Assembly: GCF_000020125.1 (NCBI RefSeq)
Contig: NC_010681.1
Location: forward strand, 806,001-870,000
Reading direction: 5' to 3'
DNA: 64,000 nucleotides
DNA from: Paraburkholderia phytofirmans PsJN
GTDB lineage: Bacteria; Pseudomonadota; Gammaproteobacteria; Burkholderiales; Burkholderiaceae
Positions 8,840 through 18,223 of the stretch are shown piece by piece. The stretch's first letter is position 1. Each line of letters begins with the position of its first letter. The position numbers and the translations under genes are program-made. The notes beneath the pieces are model-generated. The model did no database searches and had not been told where the DNA came from. It saw nothing but the letters and a program-made list of their open reading frames with translations.

Positions 8840-10792
8840 ATGGGCAAAATCATCGGTATCGACCTGGGCACGACCAACTCGTGCGTGGCGATCATGGAAG
8901 GCAATTCGGTCAAGGTGATCGAGAACTCGGAAGGCGCGCGTACCACGCCGTCGATCATCGCTTACATGGAAGACGGCGAGATTCTCGTCGGCGCACCTGC
9001 GAAGCGTCAGTCGGTCACGAACCCGAAGAACACGCTGTACGCGGTCAAGCGCCTGATCGGCCGCCGCTTTGAAGAAAAAGAAGTTCAGAAAGACATCGCG
9101 CTGATGCCGTACAAGATCATGAAAGCCGATAACGGCGACGCATGGATCGAAGTGCGCGATCAGAAGCTCGCGCCGCCGCAAATCTCGGCGGAAACGCTGC
9201 GCAAGATGAAGAAAACCGCTGAAGACTATCTCGGCGAGCCGGTCACCGAAGCCGTGATCACGGTTCCCGCGTACTTCAACGACAGCCAGCGTCAGGCCAC
9301 CAAAGATGCAGGTCGCATCGCGGGTCTGGAAGTGAAGCGGATCATCAACGAACCGACCGCAGCCGCTCTGGCTTTCGGTCTGGACAAGGCCGAAAAGGGC
9401 GACCGCAAGATCGCGGTGTATGACCTGGGCGGCGGTACGTTCGACGTGTCGATCATCGAAATCGCTGACGTCGACGGTGAAATGCAGTTTGAAGTGCTCT
9501 CCACGAACGGCGATACGTTCCTGGGCGGTGAAGACTTCGACCAGCGCATCATCGATTACATCATTGCCGAGTTCAAGAAGGAGCAAGGCGTCGATCTGTC
9601 GAAAGACGTGCTCGCGCTGCAACGCCTGAAGGAATCGGCTGAAAAGGCGAAGATCGAACTGTCGTCGAGCCAGCAAACCGAAATCAACCTGCCGTACATC
9701 ACGGCCGACGCGTCGGGTCCGAAGCACTTGGACCTGAAAATTACGCGCGCCAAGCTGGAAGCGCTGGTTGAAGAGCTGATCGAACGCACGATCGAACCGT
9801 GCCGCGTGGCGATCAAGGACGCAGGCGTGAAGGTCGGCGAAATCGACGACGTGATTCTGGTCGGCGGTATGACCCGCATGCCGAAGGTGCAGGAAAAGGT
9901 CAAGGAGTTCTTCGGCAAGGATCCGCGCCGTGACGTGAACCCGGACGAAGCCGTGGCCGTTGGCGCCGCGATTCAAGGCCAGGTTCTGTCGGGCGACCGT
10001 AAAGACGTTCTGCTGCTCGACGTGACCCCGCTGTCGCTCGGCATCGAAACGCTCGGCGGCGTGATGACGAAGATGATCAACAAGAACACCACGATCCCGA
10101 CCAAGCACGCACAGGTCTACTCGACGGCTGATGACAATCAGGGCGCCGTGACGATCAAGGTGTTCCAGGGCGAACGCGAAATGGCAGCCGGCAACAAGCT
10201 GCTGGGCGAGTTCAATCTGGAAGGCATTCCGCCGGCGCCGCGCGGCACGCCGCAGATCGAGGTGAGCTTCGACATCGACGCGAACGGCATTCTGCACGTC
10301 GGCGCGAAAGACAAGGCGACCGGCAAGGAAAACCGCATCACGATCAAGGCGAACTCGGGTCTGTCCGAAGCCGAAATCGAGAAGATGGTGAAGGACGCCG
10401 AAGCGAACGCTGAAGAAGATCACAAGCTGCGTGAACTGGCCGATGCTCGCAACCAGGGCGACGCGCTGGTCCACAGCACGAAGAAGGCGCTCACCGAATA
10501 CGGCGACAAGCTGGAAGCTGCCGAGAAGGAAAAGATCGAAGCCGCGCTGAAGGACCTCGAAGAAACGCTGAAGAGCGGTTCGGCGGACAAGGCTGCGATC
10601 GAAGCCAAGATCGAAGTGGTGGCCACCGCCTCGCAGAAGATGGGCGAGAAGATGTACGCCGACATGCAGGCTGCGCAAGGTGCTGAAGCTGCGGCAGCTG
10701 GCGCGGCGGGCGCGGGTGCAACGGCGGGTGGCGCGAGCCAGCAGCAGGACGACGTGGTCGACGCCGAGTTCAAGGAAGTCAAGAAAGACTAA
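8840..10792 (+). CDS. dnaK: Chaperone DnaK (Hsp70)
   Basis: DnaK is the ATP-driven Hsp70 that binds exposed hydrophobic peptides. The 650-residue product starts [20 protein letters not shown] and has the ATPase domain (about 1-385: [42 protein letters not shown]), the linker [19 protein letters not shown], the substrate-binding domain, and a flexible Ala/Gly tail ending in [13 protein letters not shown]. An upstream in-frame start exists, but family homology and the AGGAGA ribosome binding site fix the ATG at 8840. A hairpin separates it from dnaJ. Confidence 0.98.
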   Translation: MGKIIGIDLGTTNSCVAIMEGNSVKVIENSEGARTTPSIIAYMEDGEILVGAPAKRQSVTNPKNTLYAVKRLIGRRFEEKEVQKDIALMPYKIMKADNGDAWIEVRDQKLAPPQISAETLRKMKKTAEDYLGEPVTEAVITVPAYFNDSQRQATKDAGRIAGLEVKRIINEPTAAALAFGLDKAEKGDRKIAVYDLGGGTFDVSIIEIADVDGEMQFEVLSTNGDTFLGGEDFDQRIIDYIIAEFKKEQGVDLSKDVLALQRLKESAEKAKIELSSSQQTEINLPYITADASGPKHLDLKITRAKLEALVEELIERTIEPCRVAIKDAGVKVGEIDDVILVGGMTRMPKVQEKVKEFFGKDPRRDVNPDEAVAVGAAIQGQVLSGDRKDVLLLDVTPLSLGIETLGGVMTKMINKNTTIPTKHAQVYSTADDNQGAVTIKVFQGEREMAAGNKLLGEFNLEGIPPAPRGTPQIEVSFDIDANGILHVGAKDKATGKENRITIKANSGLSEAEIEKMVKDAEANAEEDHKLRELADARNQGDALVHSTKKALTEYGDKLEAAEKEKIEAALKDLEETLKSGSADKAAIEAKIEVVATASQKMGEKMYADMQAAQGAEAAAAGAAGAGATAGGASQQQDDVVDAEFKEVKKD

Positions 10793-10817
10793 AGCCAGGT
10801 CGCGTTTCGACCGTAAA

Positions 10818-10841
10818 GCCGCACACAGCTCTGTGTGCGGC
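10818..10841 (+). promoter_or_regulatory. Hairpin between dnaK and dnaJ
   Basis: GCCGCACACAG at 10818-10828 and CTGTGTGCGGC at 10831-10841 form an 11-bp perfect stem with almost no loop; in RNA the loop would open to at least four bases. No T-run follows, so it is not a classical intrinsic terminator. It sits 26 bp after the dnaK stop and may act as an mRNA-stabilising or processing element, or as a partial attenuator that lowers dnaJ relative to dnaK. Confidence 0.55.
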
Positions 10842-11071
10842 CCGGCTGCACCAGAGACTGCGCCCGCATTGCAGGACAAACGGGACAGCAAACGTGCAAG
10901 AGCGGTTATCTCGCCTGGCGAGCCTTTTAGGCTCTCCGGGCACATTTGTTTTATGGAGGGCGTTGTTTTGAGCCGCATTCAGGCGGCATGAAACAGCGGC
11001 CGGACGAGTCGTGAGACTCCAGCATTCAAGAGGAGCCACCGGGCGCATTGCGCGAGTGGCGTTGAACCGAT

Positions 11072-12211
11072 ATGGCGAAACGGGATTACTACGAGGTTCT
11101 GGGCGTCGCAAAGAACGCGAGCGACGACGAAATCAAGAAGGCTTATCGCAAGCTGGCGATGAAGCACCACCCCGACCGCAATCCGGGCAACAAGGATGCG
11201 GAAGGGCATTTCAAAGAGGTGAAAGAAGCCTATGAAATGCTCTCGGACTCGCAAAAGCGTGCCGCGTACGATCAGTACGGCCACGCGGGCGTCGATCCGA
11301 ACATGGGCGGGGCCGGGGCACAAGGCTTCGGCGGCTTTGCCGACGCATTCGGCGATATTTTCGGCGACATCTTCGGCCAGGCGGCCGGTGGCGCCGCACG
11401 CGGCGGCGGCCGCGCGGGTCCGCAGGTGTATCGCGGCGCCGACTTGCGCTATAGCATGGAAATCACGCTGGAACAGGCCGCGCACGGCTACGACACGCAG
11501 ATTCGCGTGCCGAGCTGGGTGTCGTGTGAAATCTGCCACGGCTCGGGTGCCAAGCCCGGCACGAAGCCGGAAACCTGCCCCACCTGTAGCGGTTCGGGTT
11601 CGGTGCGGATGTCGCAAGGCTTTTTCAGCATTCAGCAGACCTGCCCGAAGTGCCACGGCACCGGCACCTATATTCCTGAACCGTGCGGCCACTGCCACGG
11701 CGCGGGCAAGGTGAAGGAAACCAAGACGCTGGAAGTGAAGATCCCGGCAGGTATCGACGACGGCATGCGGATCCGCTCCGCCGGCAACGGCGAGCCGGGT
11801 ATCAACGGTGGCCCGTCGGGCGATCTGTACGTCGAGATTCACATCAAGCAGCACTCGGTGTTCGAACGCGACGGCGACGATCTGCATTGCCAGATGCCGA
11901 TTCCGTTCACCACTGCGGCACTCGGCGGCGAAATCGAAGTGCCGACACTCGCGGGCCGCGCCAGCTTCACCGTGCCGGAAGGCACGCAGTCGGGCAAGAC
12001 GTTCCGTCTGCGTGGCAAGGGCATCAAGGGGCTGCGTTCGAGCATTGCCGGTGATCTGTACGTGCACGTGCAAGTCGAAACGCCGGTCAAACTCACCGAG
12101 CCGCAACGCGATCTGCTCAAGCAGTTCGAAAAGGCGTTGGTTGAAGGCGGTTCGCGGCATAGCCCGCAAAGCAAGAGCTGGTTCGACCGGGTGAAGAGCT
12201 TCTTCGATTAA
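11072..12211 (+). CDS. dnaJ: Chaperone DnaJ (Hsp40)
   Basis: DnaJ delivers clients to DnaK and stimulates its ATPase. The 379-residue product has all parts of a type I Hsp40: the J-domain with HPD at residues 33-35, a Gly/Phe-rich stretch ([19 protein letters not shown]), four CxxCxGxG zinc-binding repeats ([32 protein letters not shown]), and the C-terminal peptide-binding domain. It lies 279 bp after dnaK, a longer gap than usual, containing a strong hairpin. The fused pabB-type gene begins just after its stop codon. Confidence 0.97.
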   Translation: MAKRDYYEVLGVAKNASDDEIKKAYRKLAMKHHPDRNPGNKDAEGHFKEVKEAYEMLSDSQKRAAYDQYGHAGVDPNMGGAGAQGFGGFADAFGDIFGDIFGQAAGGAARGGGRAGPQVYRGADLRYSMEITLEQAAHGYDTQIRVPSWVSCEICHGSGAKPGTKPETCPTCSGSGSVRMSQGFFSIQQTCPKCHGTGTYIPEPCGHCHGAGKVKETKTLEVKIPAGIDDGMRIRSAGNGEPGINGGPSGDLYVEIHIKQHSVFERDGDDLHCQMPIPFTTAALGGEIEVPTLAGRASFTVPEGTQSGKTFRLRGKGIKGLRSSIAGDLYVHVQVETPVKLTEPQRDLLKQFEKALVEGGSRHSPQSKSWFDRVKSFFD

Positions 12212-12236
12212 TGGCGGTTTGAAGTTGGCGGTAGGT

Positions 12237-14153
12237 ATGACGGCAGATGAGCGCGGCGCCGTGTTCGCGTTGCTCGACGATTGCGACGCGACGGCGGCGC
12301 GCCGTTCGAGTCGTCTGTACACGGGTTTTGTGCAGGAACGGGTGTGCGCGCACGCCGCGCAGCTCGAAGCCGTGTGCGAAACCGTGGCAGCGCAGATGCA
12401 GCGCGGTCTGCATGCCGTCGTGCTCGCCGACTATGAGTTCGGCCGGCATCTTCTCGACGGAGATTTGAACCGGTCTTTGAAAACGCAGCGTGGCGATGCC
12501 ACGCTGCGTTTTTTATTATTCGAACGTTGCGAGAACCTCAGTCGTGAAGAGGTCGACGCGTGGCTCATGGCGCGCGACGAAGGCGCGGCAGAGCCATCAG
12601 TGGCGGGCACGATGAACGTGCGTGCGAGCGTCGACCCGGCTGAGTTCAATGCGGCGATCGATGCGATCCACTCGGCCCTGCGCGCCGGCGATTCCTATCA
12701 GGTCAACTACACGTATCGGCTCGGCTTTGATGTATTCGGCTCGCCCACCGCGCTGTATCGACGCTTGAGGGCGCGTCAGCCGGTGCCGTATGGCGCGCTG
12801 ATCGCATTGCCGGGCCGACAGTGGGTGCTCTCGTGTTCGCCCGAACTCTTCATCGAGAAGCAGGGCGCGACGTTGCGTGCGCGGCCGATGAAAGGCACCG
12901 CGCCGCGCTCGGACGACCCGGCGGTGGACCGGCGCGCTGCCGAATTCCTCGGCAACGATCCGAAGAACCGCGCCGAAAACGTGATGATCGTCGACCTGTT
13001 GCGCAACGATCTGTCGCGGGTGGCGCAAACGGGTTCGGTCAAGGTGCCGGCGCTGTTCTCGGTCGAGCCGTATGCGTCGGTGTGGCAAATGACCTCGACC
13101 GTGGAGGCGGCGCTAAAGCCCGCCACGTCGTTCGCCCAGACGTTGCGCGCGCTGTTCCCTTGCGGCTCGATCACCGGCGCGCCGAAGCATCGCACGATGC
13201 AGTTGATCGACGAGCTCGAGAGCACGCCGCGCGGACTCTATACCGGCGCGATTGGTTGGCTGGACGCGCCTTCATCGTCTGCTGACACCGCGGACGCGAC
13301 CACGTGCGATGCAAACCACACCGCCTGCGGCGACTTCTGCTTATCCGTCGCGATCCGCACACTGACGTTGGGCCCGTCGACGCAAACCGGTCATCTGGAA
13401 GGCAAGATGGGCGTCGGCGCGGGCATCGTGCTCGACAGCGTCGCCGCCGACGAATATGCGGAGTGCCAATTGAAGGCCAGCTTTCTGACCGGCGCCGAAC
13501 CGGGTTTCGAGCTGTTCGAAACGATGTATGCGACGCGCGAAGAGGGCGTACGGCACCTGTCCCGCCATCTCGCGCGACTGTCGTCGAGCGCCGCGACGCT
13601 CGGCTTCAAGTTCGACGACGCAAACGCCATTGCGGCAGCGATCGCGGTGAAGTGCGCGTCGCTGCCCGCTCAGACGCCGCATCGCATGCGGCTTGCACTG
13701 AGCAAAAACGGCACGATTCAGATCACGGTCGCGGTGTTGACGCCGCTGGCCGAATCGATCGTTGGTGTGCTGCTTGGCCCCGATCACGCATTCCCGGCAA
13801 CCGACGCCGCCGACCCGCTGCTGCACCACAAAACCACGCGCCGCGCCGAATACGATCGCGGCTGGCGCGAAGCCGAAGCGAAGGGCGCATTCGACACGCT
13901 GTTCTTCAACGCGCAAGGCGAGTTGACCGAAGGCGGCCGCTCGAATGTGTTTGTGAAGCTGGCTGGACGCTGGTGGACGCCGCCGCTCGCATCGGGCGTG
14001 CTACCCGGCGTGATGCGGAGCGTTTTGCTTGAGGAAGCGTTGGAACTGCAGGCGGGCGAACGTGTGCTGACCCGGACCGATCTGCTAAACGCCGAAGCGC
14101 TAATGGTGTGCAACGCGCTGCGAGGCGCAGTGCTGGCGCGGATCGTGGGCTGA
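12237..14153 (+). CDS. pabB: Fused aminodeoxychorismate synthase component I / 4-amino-4-deoxychorismate lyase
   Basis: The protein joins the two steps that turn chorismate into p-aminobenzoate for folate. Residues up to about 425 are the chorismate-binding PabB part (PMKGTAPR, ENVMIVDLLRNDLSRVAQTG, FPCGSITGAPKHRTM). The last 200 or so form a PLP-dependent PabC-like lyase (GFELFETMYATREEGVRHL, LFFNAQGELTEGGRSNVFV) with a likely PLP lysine in HHKTTRRAEYDRGW. The product is about 638 residues from the ATG at 12237; a TTG at 12219 is an alternative start. It begins 25 bp after dnaJ. A strong terminator-like hairpin lies inside its 5' coding part. The amidotransferase PabA is not in the window. 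Confidence 0.9.
   Translation: MTADERGAVFALLDDCDATAARRSSRLYTGFVQERVCAHAAQLEAVCETVAAQMQRGLHAVVLADYEFGRHLLDGDLNRSLKTQRGDATLRFLLFERCENLSREEVDAWLMARDEGAAEPSVAGTMNVRASVDPAEFNAAIDAIHSALRAGDSYQVNYTYRLGFDVFGSPTALYRRLRARQPVPYGALIALPGRQWVLSCSPELFIEKQGATLRARPMKGTAPRSDDPAVDRRAAEFLGNDPKNRAENVMIVDLLRNDLSRVAQTGSVKVPALFSVEPYASVWQMTSTVEAALKPATSFAQTLRALFPCGSITGAPKHRTMQLIDELESTPRGLYTGAIGWLDAPSSSADTADATTCDANHTACGDFCLSVAIRTLTLGPSTQTGHLEGKMGVGAGIVLDSVAADEYAECQLKASFLTGAEPGFELFETMYATREEGVRHLSRHLARLSSSAATLGFKFDDANAIAAAIAVKCASLPAQTPHRMRLALSKNGTIQITVAVLTPLAESIVGVLLGPDHAFPATDAADPLLHHKTTRRAEYDRGWREAEAKGAFDTLFFNAQGELTEGGRSNVFVKLAGRWWTPPLASGVLPGVMRSVLLEEALELQAGERVLTRTDLLNAEALMVCNALRGAVLARIVG
12481..12516 (+). terminator. 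Intrinsic terminator-like hairpin inside the pabB frame
   Basis: AAAACGCAGCGTGGC (12481-12495), a GAT loop and GCCACGCTGCGTTTT (12499-12513) form a perfect 15-bp stem. It runs into six T (12511-12516) followed by ATTATT. By shape this is the strongest intrinsic terminator in the window, yet it is translated as codons of pabB. It is about 270 bp after the dnaJ stop and probably ends most dnaK-dnaJ transcripts unless translating ribosomes or another factor prevent folding. Confidence 0.8.
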
Positions 14154-14504
14154 TAGAGGCGGGAGCGCAAGCCGCTAACGGCAGCAAACAACGCTGCGCG
14201 GGGCCGCCGCCCGCGCCTCAACCGTGAAATGCATGCAGCAGCCGAATCATCCAGCCGCTCAAACATGCACGCAAACGTGAGTGCAAACCCGATTCGCGCA
14301 CGTCATGCGGCACGGTCGCGTGATCGCGGATTCCCGCTAGGTCGATCAGGCAAAATGGGCTCATGGCGGTCTCTCCTCGGCTCGCGGTCAGGCCGCATAA
14401 ACAGGAAGACGAAGATAGACAGCCAGCTTTGCATGCAATCTCGGATCAATCTCAAAACGGGCAGGAAGTGGCCCGCCTTGCCGCAAACTCGATCGATTTG
14501 AAAC
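14154..14504. other. Gap between convergent pabB and panB
   Basis: About 350 bases between converging genes. I see no convincing gene and no clear T-tailed hairpin. Short open frames run through it, but their translations are basic low-complexity sequence without a family signature. Confidence 0.45.
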
Positions 14505-15320
14505 TCAGAACGTATGCTCCGGCCCAGGAAACGAACCATCCTTCACCGCCGCCACATACGCTTCCACAGCAGCGAGAATACTCGGCTGCCCATGCATGAA
14601 ATCCTTCACGAAGCGGGGCCGTTTGCCGGGGAAAATGCCCAGCATGTCGTGCAGCACCAGCACCTGACCCGAGCAATCCAGGCCCGCGCCGATGCCGATC
14701 GTCGGAATACGCAACTGCTTCGTGACGTCGCTGGCGAGCAGCGTCGGAATCGCTTCCATCACAATCAATTGCGCGCCGGCCTGCTGCACGGCGAGTGAGT
14801 CGCGCATCAACTGCGTCGCGCCCGCTTCGGTCTTGCCCTGCACCTTGAAGCCGCCGAACGCATGCACGGATTGTGGCGTCAAACCGACGTGCGCGCATAC
14901 GGGAATCGAGCGCTCCACCAGGAAGCGCACCGTGTCCGCGAGCCATTCGCCACCCTCGAGCTTCACCATCTGCGCGCCGGCCCGCATCAACTCCACCGAG
15001 CTTCTGAATGCGTCTTCCGGCGTGCCGTAGGTGCCGAACGGCAAGTCGGCCACGATCAGCGCCGCGGGCCGCGCACGCGCCACGCTAGCCGTGTGATACG
15101 CGATGTCGGCGAGCGACACGGGCAGCGTGGTCGTCTGGCCTTGCAGCACATTGCCGAGCGAATCGCCGATCAACAACACGTCGACGCCCGCGCGGTCCAG
15201 TAGCGCGGCGAAGCTCGCGTCGTAGCAGGTGAGCATGGCGATTTTTTCGCCGGCGTCGCGCATTGCCTGCAGTTTCGGCACGGTGATGGCGTTCCGGCTC
15301 GCTTCCTGCAAATAGGTCAT
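14505..15320 (-). CDS. panB: 3-methyl-2-oxobutanoate hydroxymethyltransferase
   Basis: PanB makes ketopantoate from 2-oxoisovalerate and methylene-tetrahydrofolate, the first committed step to pantothenate and CoA. The 271-residue product has the family's TIM-barrel signature near the N-terminus ([40 protein letters not shown]), then PFGTYGTP and, later, the [20 protein letters not shown] block. Length is normal. It is the last gene of a minus-strand run after folK and dgk, 39 bp downstream of dgk. The folate-requiring chemistry suits its position beside folK. Confidence 0.96.
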   Translation of the reverse strand: MTYLQEASRNAITVPKLQAMRDAGEKIAMLTCYDASFAALLDRAGVDVLLIGDSLGNVLQGQTTTLPVSLADIAYHTASVARARPAALIVADLPFGTYGTPEDAFRSSVELMRAGAQMVKLEGGEWLADTVRFLVERSIPVCAHVGLTPQSVHAFGGFKVQGKTEAGATQLMRDSLAVQQAGAQLIVMEAIPTLLASDVTKQLRIPTIGIGAGLDCSGQVLVLHDMLGIFPGKRPRFVKDFMHGQPSILAAVEAYVAAVKDGSFPGPEHTF

Positions 15321-15359
15321 GGGGTCAATCCGTTGAGAAAAGAGAGGTGGCCGCGCCGC

Positions 15360-16040
15360 TTACAGCGACGTGCCTTTGACAAAGAATTCCTTGCGGCCGC
15401 GCATGGTTTCGATGCGTTCGGCGAGTAGCGCAAGGTCCGCGTCCGAGTCGAGCGGATTCAGATGTTCGGCGTTGACCGTCAGTACGGGCGTGCGGTCGTA
15501 GTGATAGAAAAACTCGTTGTACGCGTCGCACAGGGCGTGCAGATACGCGTCGGAAATCTGCAGTTCCATCGGCACCGCGCGCTTCTGGATTCGCGCGAAC
15601 AACACTTCCGGGCTCGCCTGAAGATAGACCACGAAGTCCGGCGCCGGCGCATTGACGTCGATGCGAGCGGCGAGCGCGCGATACAACTGCCACTCGTCTT
15701 CCTGCAGCGTCAGACGCGCGAAGATGTCGTTCTTCTGCGTCATGAAATCGGCGACCAGCGGTGTGCCCGATGCGTGTGCCGCGCTCACGTCCTGAGCCTG
15801 CTGCGCGCGCTGCAACGCAAAGTGCAATTGCGTAGGCAGCGCGTAACGCGCCGTGTCGCGATAAAAGCGTTCGAGGAACGGATTGTCCTGCGGCCGTTCG
15901 AACAGTTCCTGCATCGACCAGCGTTGCGCGAGGCGCCGTGCGAGCGAGGTCTTGCCGACGCCGATCGGCCCTTCGATCGCGAGATAGCCGAACGGAGGCC
16001 GCAGTTGCGGCGCCGTGACGGTAAGCGGCGTTGAATTCAT
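15360..16040 (-). CDS. Deoxynucleoside kinase
   Basis: A deoxyadenosine/deoxyguanosine-type kinase that salvages deoxynucleosides. The 226-residue product shows the P-loop AIEGPIGVGKTSLARRLA near residue 22, the DRS/E-like region further on, and Arg-containing lid sequence typical of the dNK family. The ATG at 16038-16040 overlaps the folK stop (ATGA), so translational coupling is likely; a TTG two codons upstream is an alternative. Whether it prefers dA, dG or dC cannot be told from the sequence. It sits between folK and panB, the usual order in Burkholderiaceae. Confidence 0.88.
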   Translation of the reverse strand: MNSTPLTVTAPQLRPPFGYLAIEGPIGVGKTSLARRLAQRWSMQELFERPQDNPFLERFYRDTARYALPTQLHFALQRAQQAQDVSAAHASGTPLVADFMTQKNDIFARLTLQEDEWQLYRALAARIDVNAPAPDFVVYLQASPEVLFARIQKRAVPMELQISDAYLHALCDAYNEFFYHYDRTPVLTVNAEHLNPLDSDADLALLAERIETMRGRKEFFVKGTSL

Positions 16041-16585
16041 TCGCAACGGCCTTTAGGAGTGGTGCTTTCACCTGCGGCCAATGCATTTAGCATGGGGCAC
16101 TGGCAAGGCCCCTTCACTTTCTTGATGCGCTGATCGCTCACGCCGCTAAGCAGCGCTTCGGCACGGCCGTGCTGCGGGATCACGAGTGAGGGATCGATTT
16201 CGACGAGCGGCACCAGCGCGAATGCGCGTTCGACCAAGCGTGGATGCGGCACGATCAGATCGGCTTCGTCGATCGATTGATCGCCGAACAGCAGGATGTC
16301 CAGATCGAGCGTGCGCGGTGCGTTGCGAAACGGCCGCTCGCGGCCGAACTGATGCTCGATTTTGTGGCAGAGCGCAAGCAGATGCCGCACGGGGAGCGTC
16401 GTATCGATCTTCACGACGCAGTTGAAATAATCGTCGCCGCCCGCGTCGATCGGGGCAGTGCGATACAGGCTCGACTTGGCGAGCACGGAGATGGTGTGCT
16501 GTTGTGCGAGGCACACCACCGCGTCTTTCAGGGTCTGGCGCGCGTCCCCGAGATTCGCGCCGAGGCCGAGATAAGCAACCGTCAT
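16037..16585 (-). CDS. folK: Hydroxymethyldihydropterin pyrophosphokinase
   Basis: FolK transfers pyrophosphate from ATP to 6-hydroxymethyl-7,8-dihydropterin, the step before dihydropteroate synthase in folate synthesis. The 182-residue product starts MTVAYLGLGANLGDARQTLK and contains the two conserved blocks ERPFRNAPRTLDLDILLFGD and HPRLVERAFALVPL. Length is slightly above E. coli FolK, with an extra polar C-terminal tail. It lies 48 bp after pcnB and overlaps the deoxynucleoside kinase start by 4 bp. Confidence 0.95.
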   Translation of the reverse strand: MTVAYLGLGANLGDARQTLKDAVVCLAQQHTISVLAKSSLYRTAPIDAGGDDYFNCVVKIDTTLPVRHLLALCHKIEHQFGRERPFRNAPRTLDLDILLFGDQSIDEADLIVPHPRLVERAFALVPLVEIDPSLVIPQHGRAEALLSGVSDQRIKKVKGPCQCPMLNALAAGESTTPKGRCE

Positions 16586-16633
16586 GGCATAACTTCCTGC
16601 AACTATCGTTCGACGGCAACAGCCAACGCTATG

Positions 16634-18223
16634 TCAGTCTTCGTGCGGGCCGTCATGGCCTGCGTCTTCGGCTGTGCGTTCGGCTGGCGTGCCGCCCTCC
16701 AATCCGTCCCCCGGCTTGCGGTTTCTACCGCCGCTGCTGCGCCGCCGTCGTTTTCTGGGGCTTCGGTCCTTCCCGCCCTGCGTGAGCAATGCCTCACGCG
16801 CGGCGATGTCTCCTTCTATGAACTCCGTCCACCACGCGCCGACCGACTCATCGAGTTCGCCCGATTCGCAGCGCAACAGGAGGAAATCATACCCCGCTCT
16901 AAATCTTTGGTGTTCCAGCAGCTTCAGCGCGCTTCTTCCGGAGCGTTTTTCGAGGCGCAACTGCAGGCCCCAGATCTCGCGCATATCCGACGAGAAGCGC
17001 TTGTGGATTGCGAGTTTTTCCGTTTGCATGTCGAGGACGTCGTCCATCGCGCGATGCAATGCGGGCACCGGATATTCGCCGTTCGCTTCAAACTTTTGCC
17101 AGCGCTGCTGCACGTCGTGCCACAACAGCGTAGCGAACAGGAAGCCCGGCGACACCGGCTTGCCCGCGCGCACGCGGGCATCCGTGTTGTTCAGCGCGAG
17201 CGTGATGAATTTTTCGCCGATGGGCTGTTCGAGCACCACGTCGAGCAAAGGCAGCAGGCCATGATGCAGGCCTTCCTGGCGCAGGCGTTTCAAACACGCG
17301 AGCGCATGGCCCGACAGCATCAGCTTGAGCATCTCGTCGAACAGACGCGCGGCGGGCACGTTGTTGATCAGATCGGCCATGTTGGCGATCGGCTCGCGCG
17401 TGCTGTCCTCGATCTCGAAGTCGAGCTTGGCCGCGAAACGGACTACGCGCAGCATGCGCACCGGATCTTCGCGATAACGCGTGGCCGGGTCGCCGATCAT
17501 GCGCAACAGACGTGCACGCATGTCGGCCATGCCGTTGTGATAGTCCAGCACGGTTTGCGTGGCCGGATCGTAGTACATCGCGTTGATCGTGAAGTCGCGG
17601 CGCGTGGCGTCCTCGTGCTGCTCGCCCCACACGTTGTCGCGCAGCACGCGGCCGCTCGCGTCCACCGCGTGGGTGCGGCGGTCGAGTTCGTCGCGCTTCA
17701 GGCGGCGAGCCGGAGGCGCGTCGGCCGCGGGCGGATCGACCAGCGCGCGAAAAGTCGAGGTCTCGATGATTTCCTGACCGAACTGCACGTGCACGATCTG
17801 AAACCGCCGGCCGATGATGCGCGCGCGACGGAACAGCTTTTGCACCTGTTCGGGCGTGGCATCCGTGGCGACGTCGAAGTCTTTCGGCTTGATGCCGAGC
17901 AGCAGATCGCGCACCGCGCCGCCGACGATAAACGCGCGGTGCCCCGCCTGTTGCAGACCTTCGGTGACGCGAATCGCGTTCCTCGAGATCAGCGCCTGGT
18001 CGATGCCATGCACGTCGTGCGGAATGATGATCGGCACGTCCGGATCGCGCACGGTCTTGACGGGCGCGCTGGAACGGGCGGGTTTGCGGCGCGCTTTGCT
18101 CGCGCCTGACGGAGTGCGCGTGGGTGCGCTGCCGGTTTCGTCTGTCTCGGCTTCGGCGGGCAGGTTGTCGTCAGCCGGCGCCGAGTCCTGGCCGAATAGC
18201 TTGCGGATAAGTTTTTTGATCAC
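16634..18223 (-). CDS. pcnB: Poly(A) polymerase I
   Basis: PcnB adds 3' poly(A) tails that speed bacterial RNA decay. The 529-residue product has the class II nucleotidyltransferase core: AFIVGGAVRDLLLGIKPKDF, DVATDATPEQVQKLFRRARI and the RRDFTINAMYYD block, followed by the RNA-binding helical domain. The C-terminal 60 residues are a Lys/Arg-rich, disordered tail (RKRRRRSSGGRNRK). An N-terminal basic extension of about 60 residues precedes the catalytic head. CCA-adding enzymes share the core, but the length and the basic tail favour PcnB. Its ATG overlaps the stop of the upstream HAD gene by 4 bp. Confidence 0.93.
   Translation of the reverse strand: MIKKLIRKLFGQDSAPADDNLPAEAETDETGSAPTRTPSGASKARRKPARSSAPVKTVRDPDVPIIIPHDVHGIDQALISRNAIRVTEGLQQAGHRAFIVGGAVRDLLLGIKPKDFDVATDATPEQVQKLFRRARIIGRRFQIVHVQFGQEIIETSTFRALVDPPAADAPPARRLKRDELDRRTHAVDASGRVLRDNVWGEQHEDATRRDFTINAMYYDPATQTVLDYHNGMADMRARLLRMIGDPATRYREDPVRMLRVVRFAAKLDFEIEDSTREPIANMADLINNVPAARLFDEMLKLMLSGHALACLKRLRQEGLHHGLLPLLDVVLEQPIGEKFITLALNNTDARVRAGKPVSPGFLFATLLWHDVQQRWQKFEANGEYPVPALHRAMDDVLDMQTEKLAIHKRFSSDMREIWGLQLRLEKRSGRSALKLLEHQRFRAGYDFLLLRCESGELDESVGAWWTEFIEGDIAAREALLTQGGKDRSPRKRRRRSSGGRNRKPGDGLEGGTPAERTAEDAGHDGPHED

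Noticed and set aside
4227..10000. Search for CIRCE (TTAGCACTC-N9-GAGTGCTAA) near hrcA, grpE and dnaK.
   Set aside because: No match seen by eye; the chaperone genes here carry sigma-32 type signals instead. HrcA targets such as groESL are probably outside the window.
8693..10978. A 761-codon open frame antisense to dnaK.
   Set aside because: It mirrors the codon bias of dnaK; no family motif, no ribosome binding site.
16244..18109. A 621-codon plus-strand frame opposite folK and pcnB.
   Set aside because: Antisense shadow of pcnB, which carries all its catalytic motifs.
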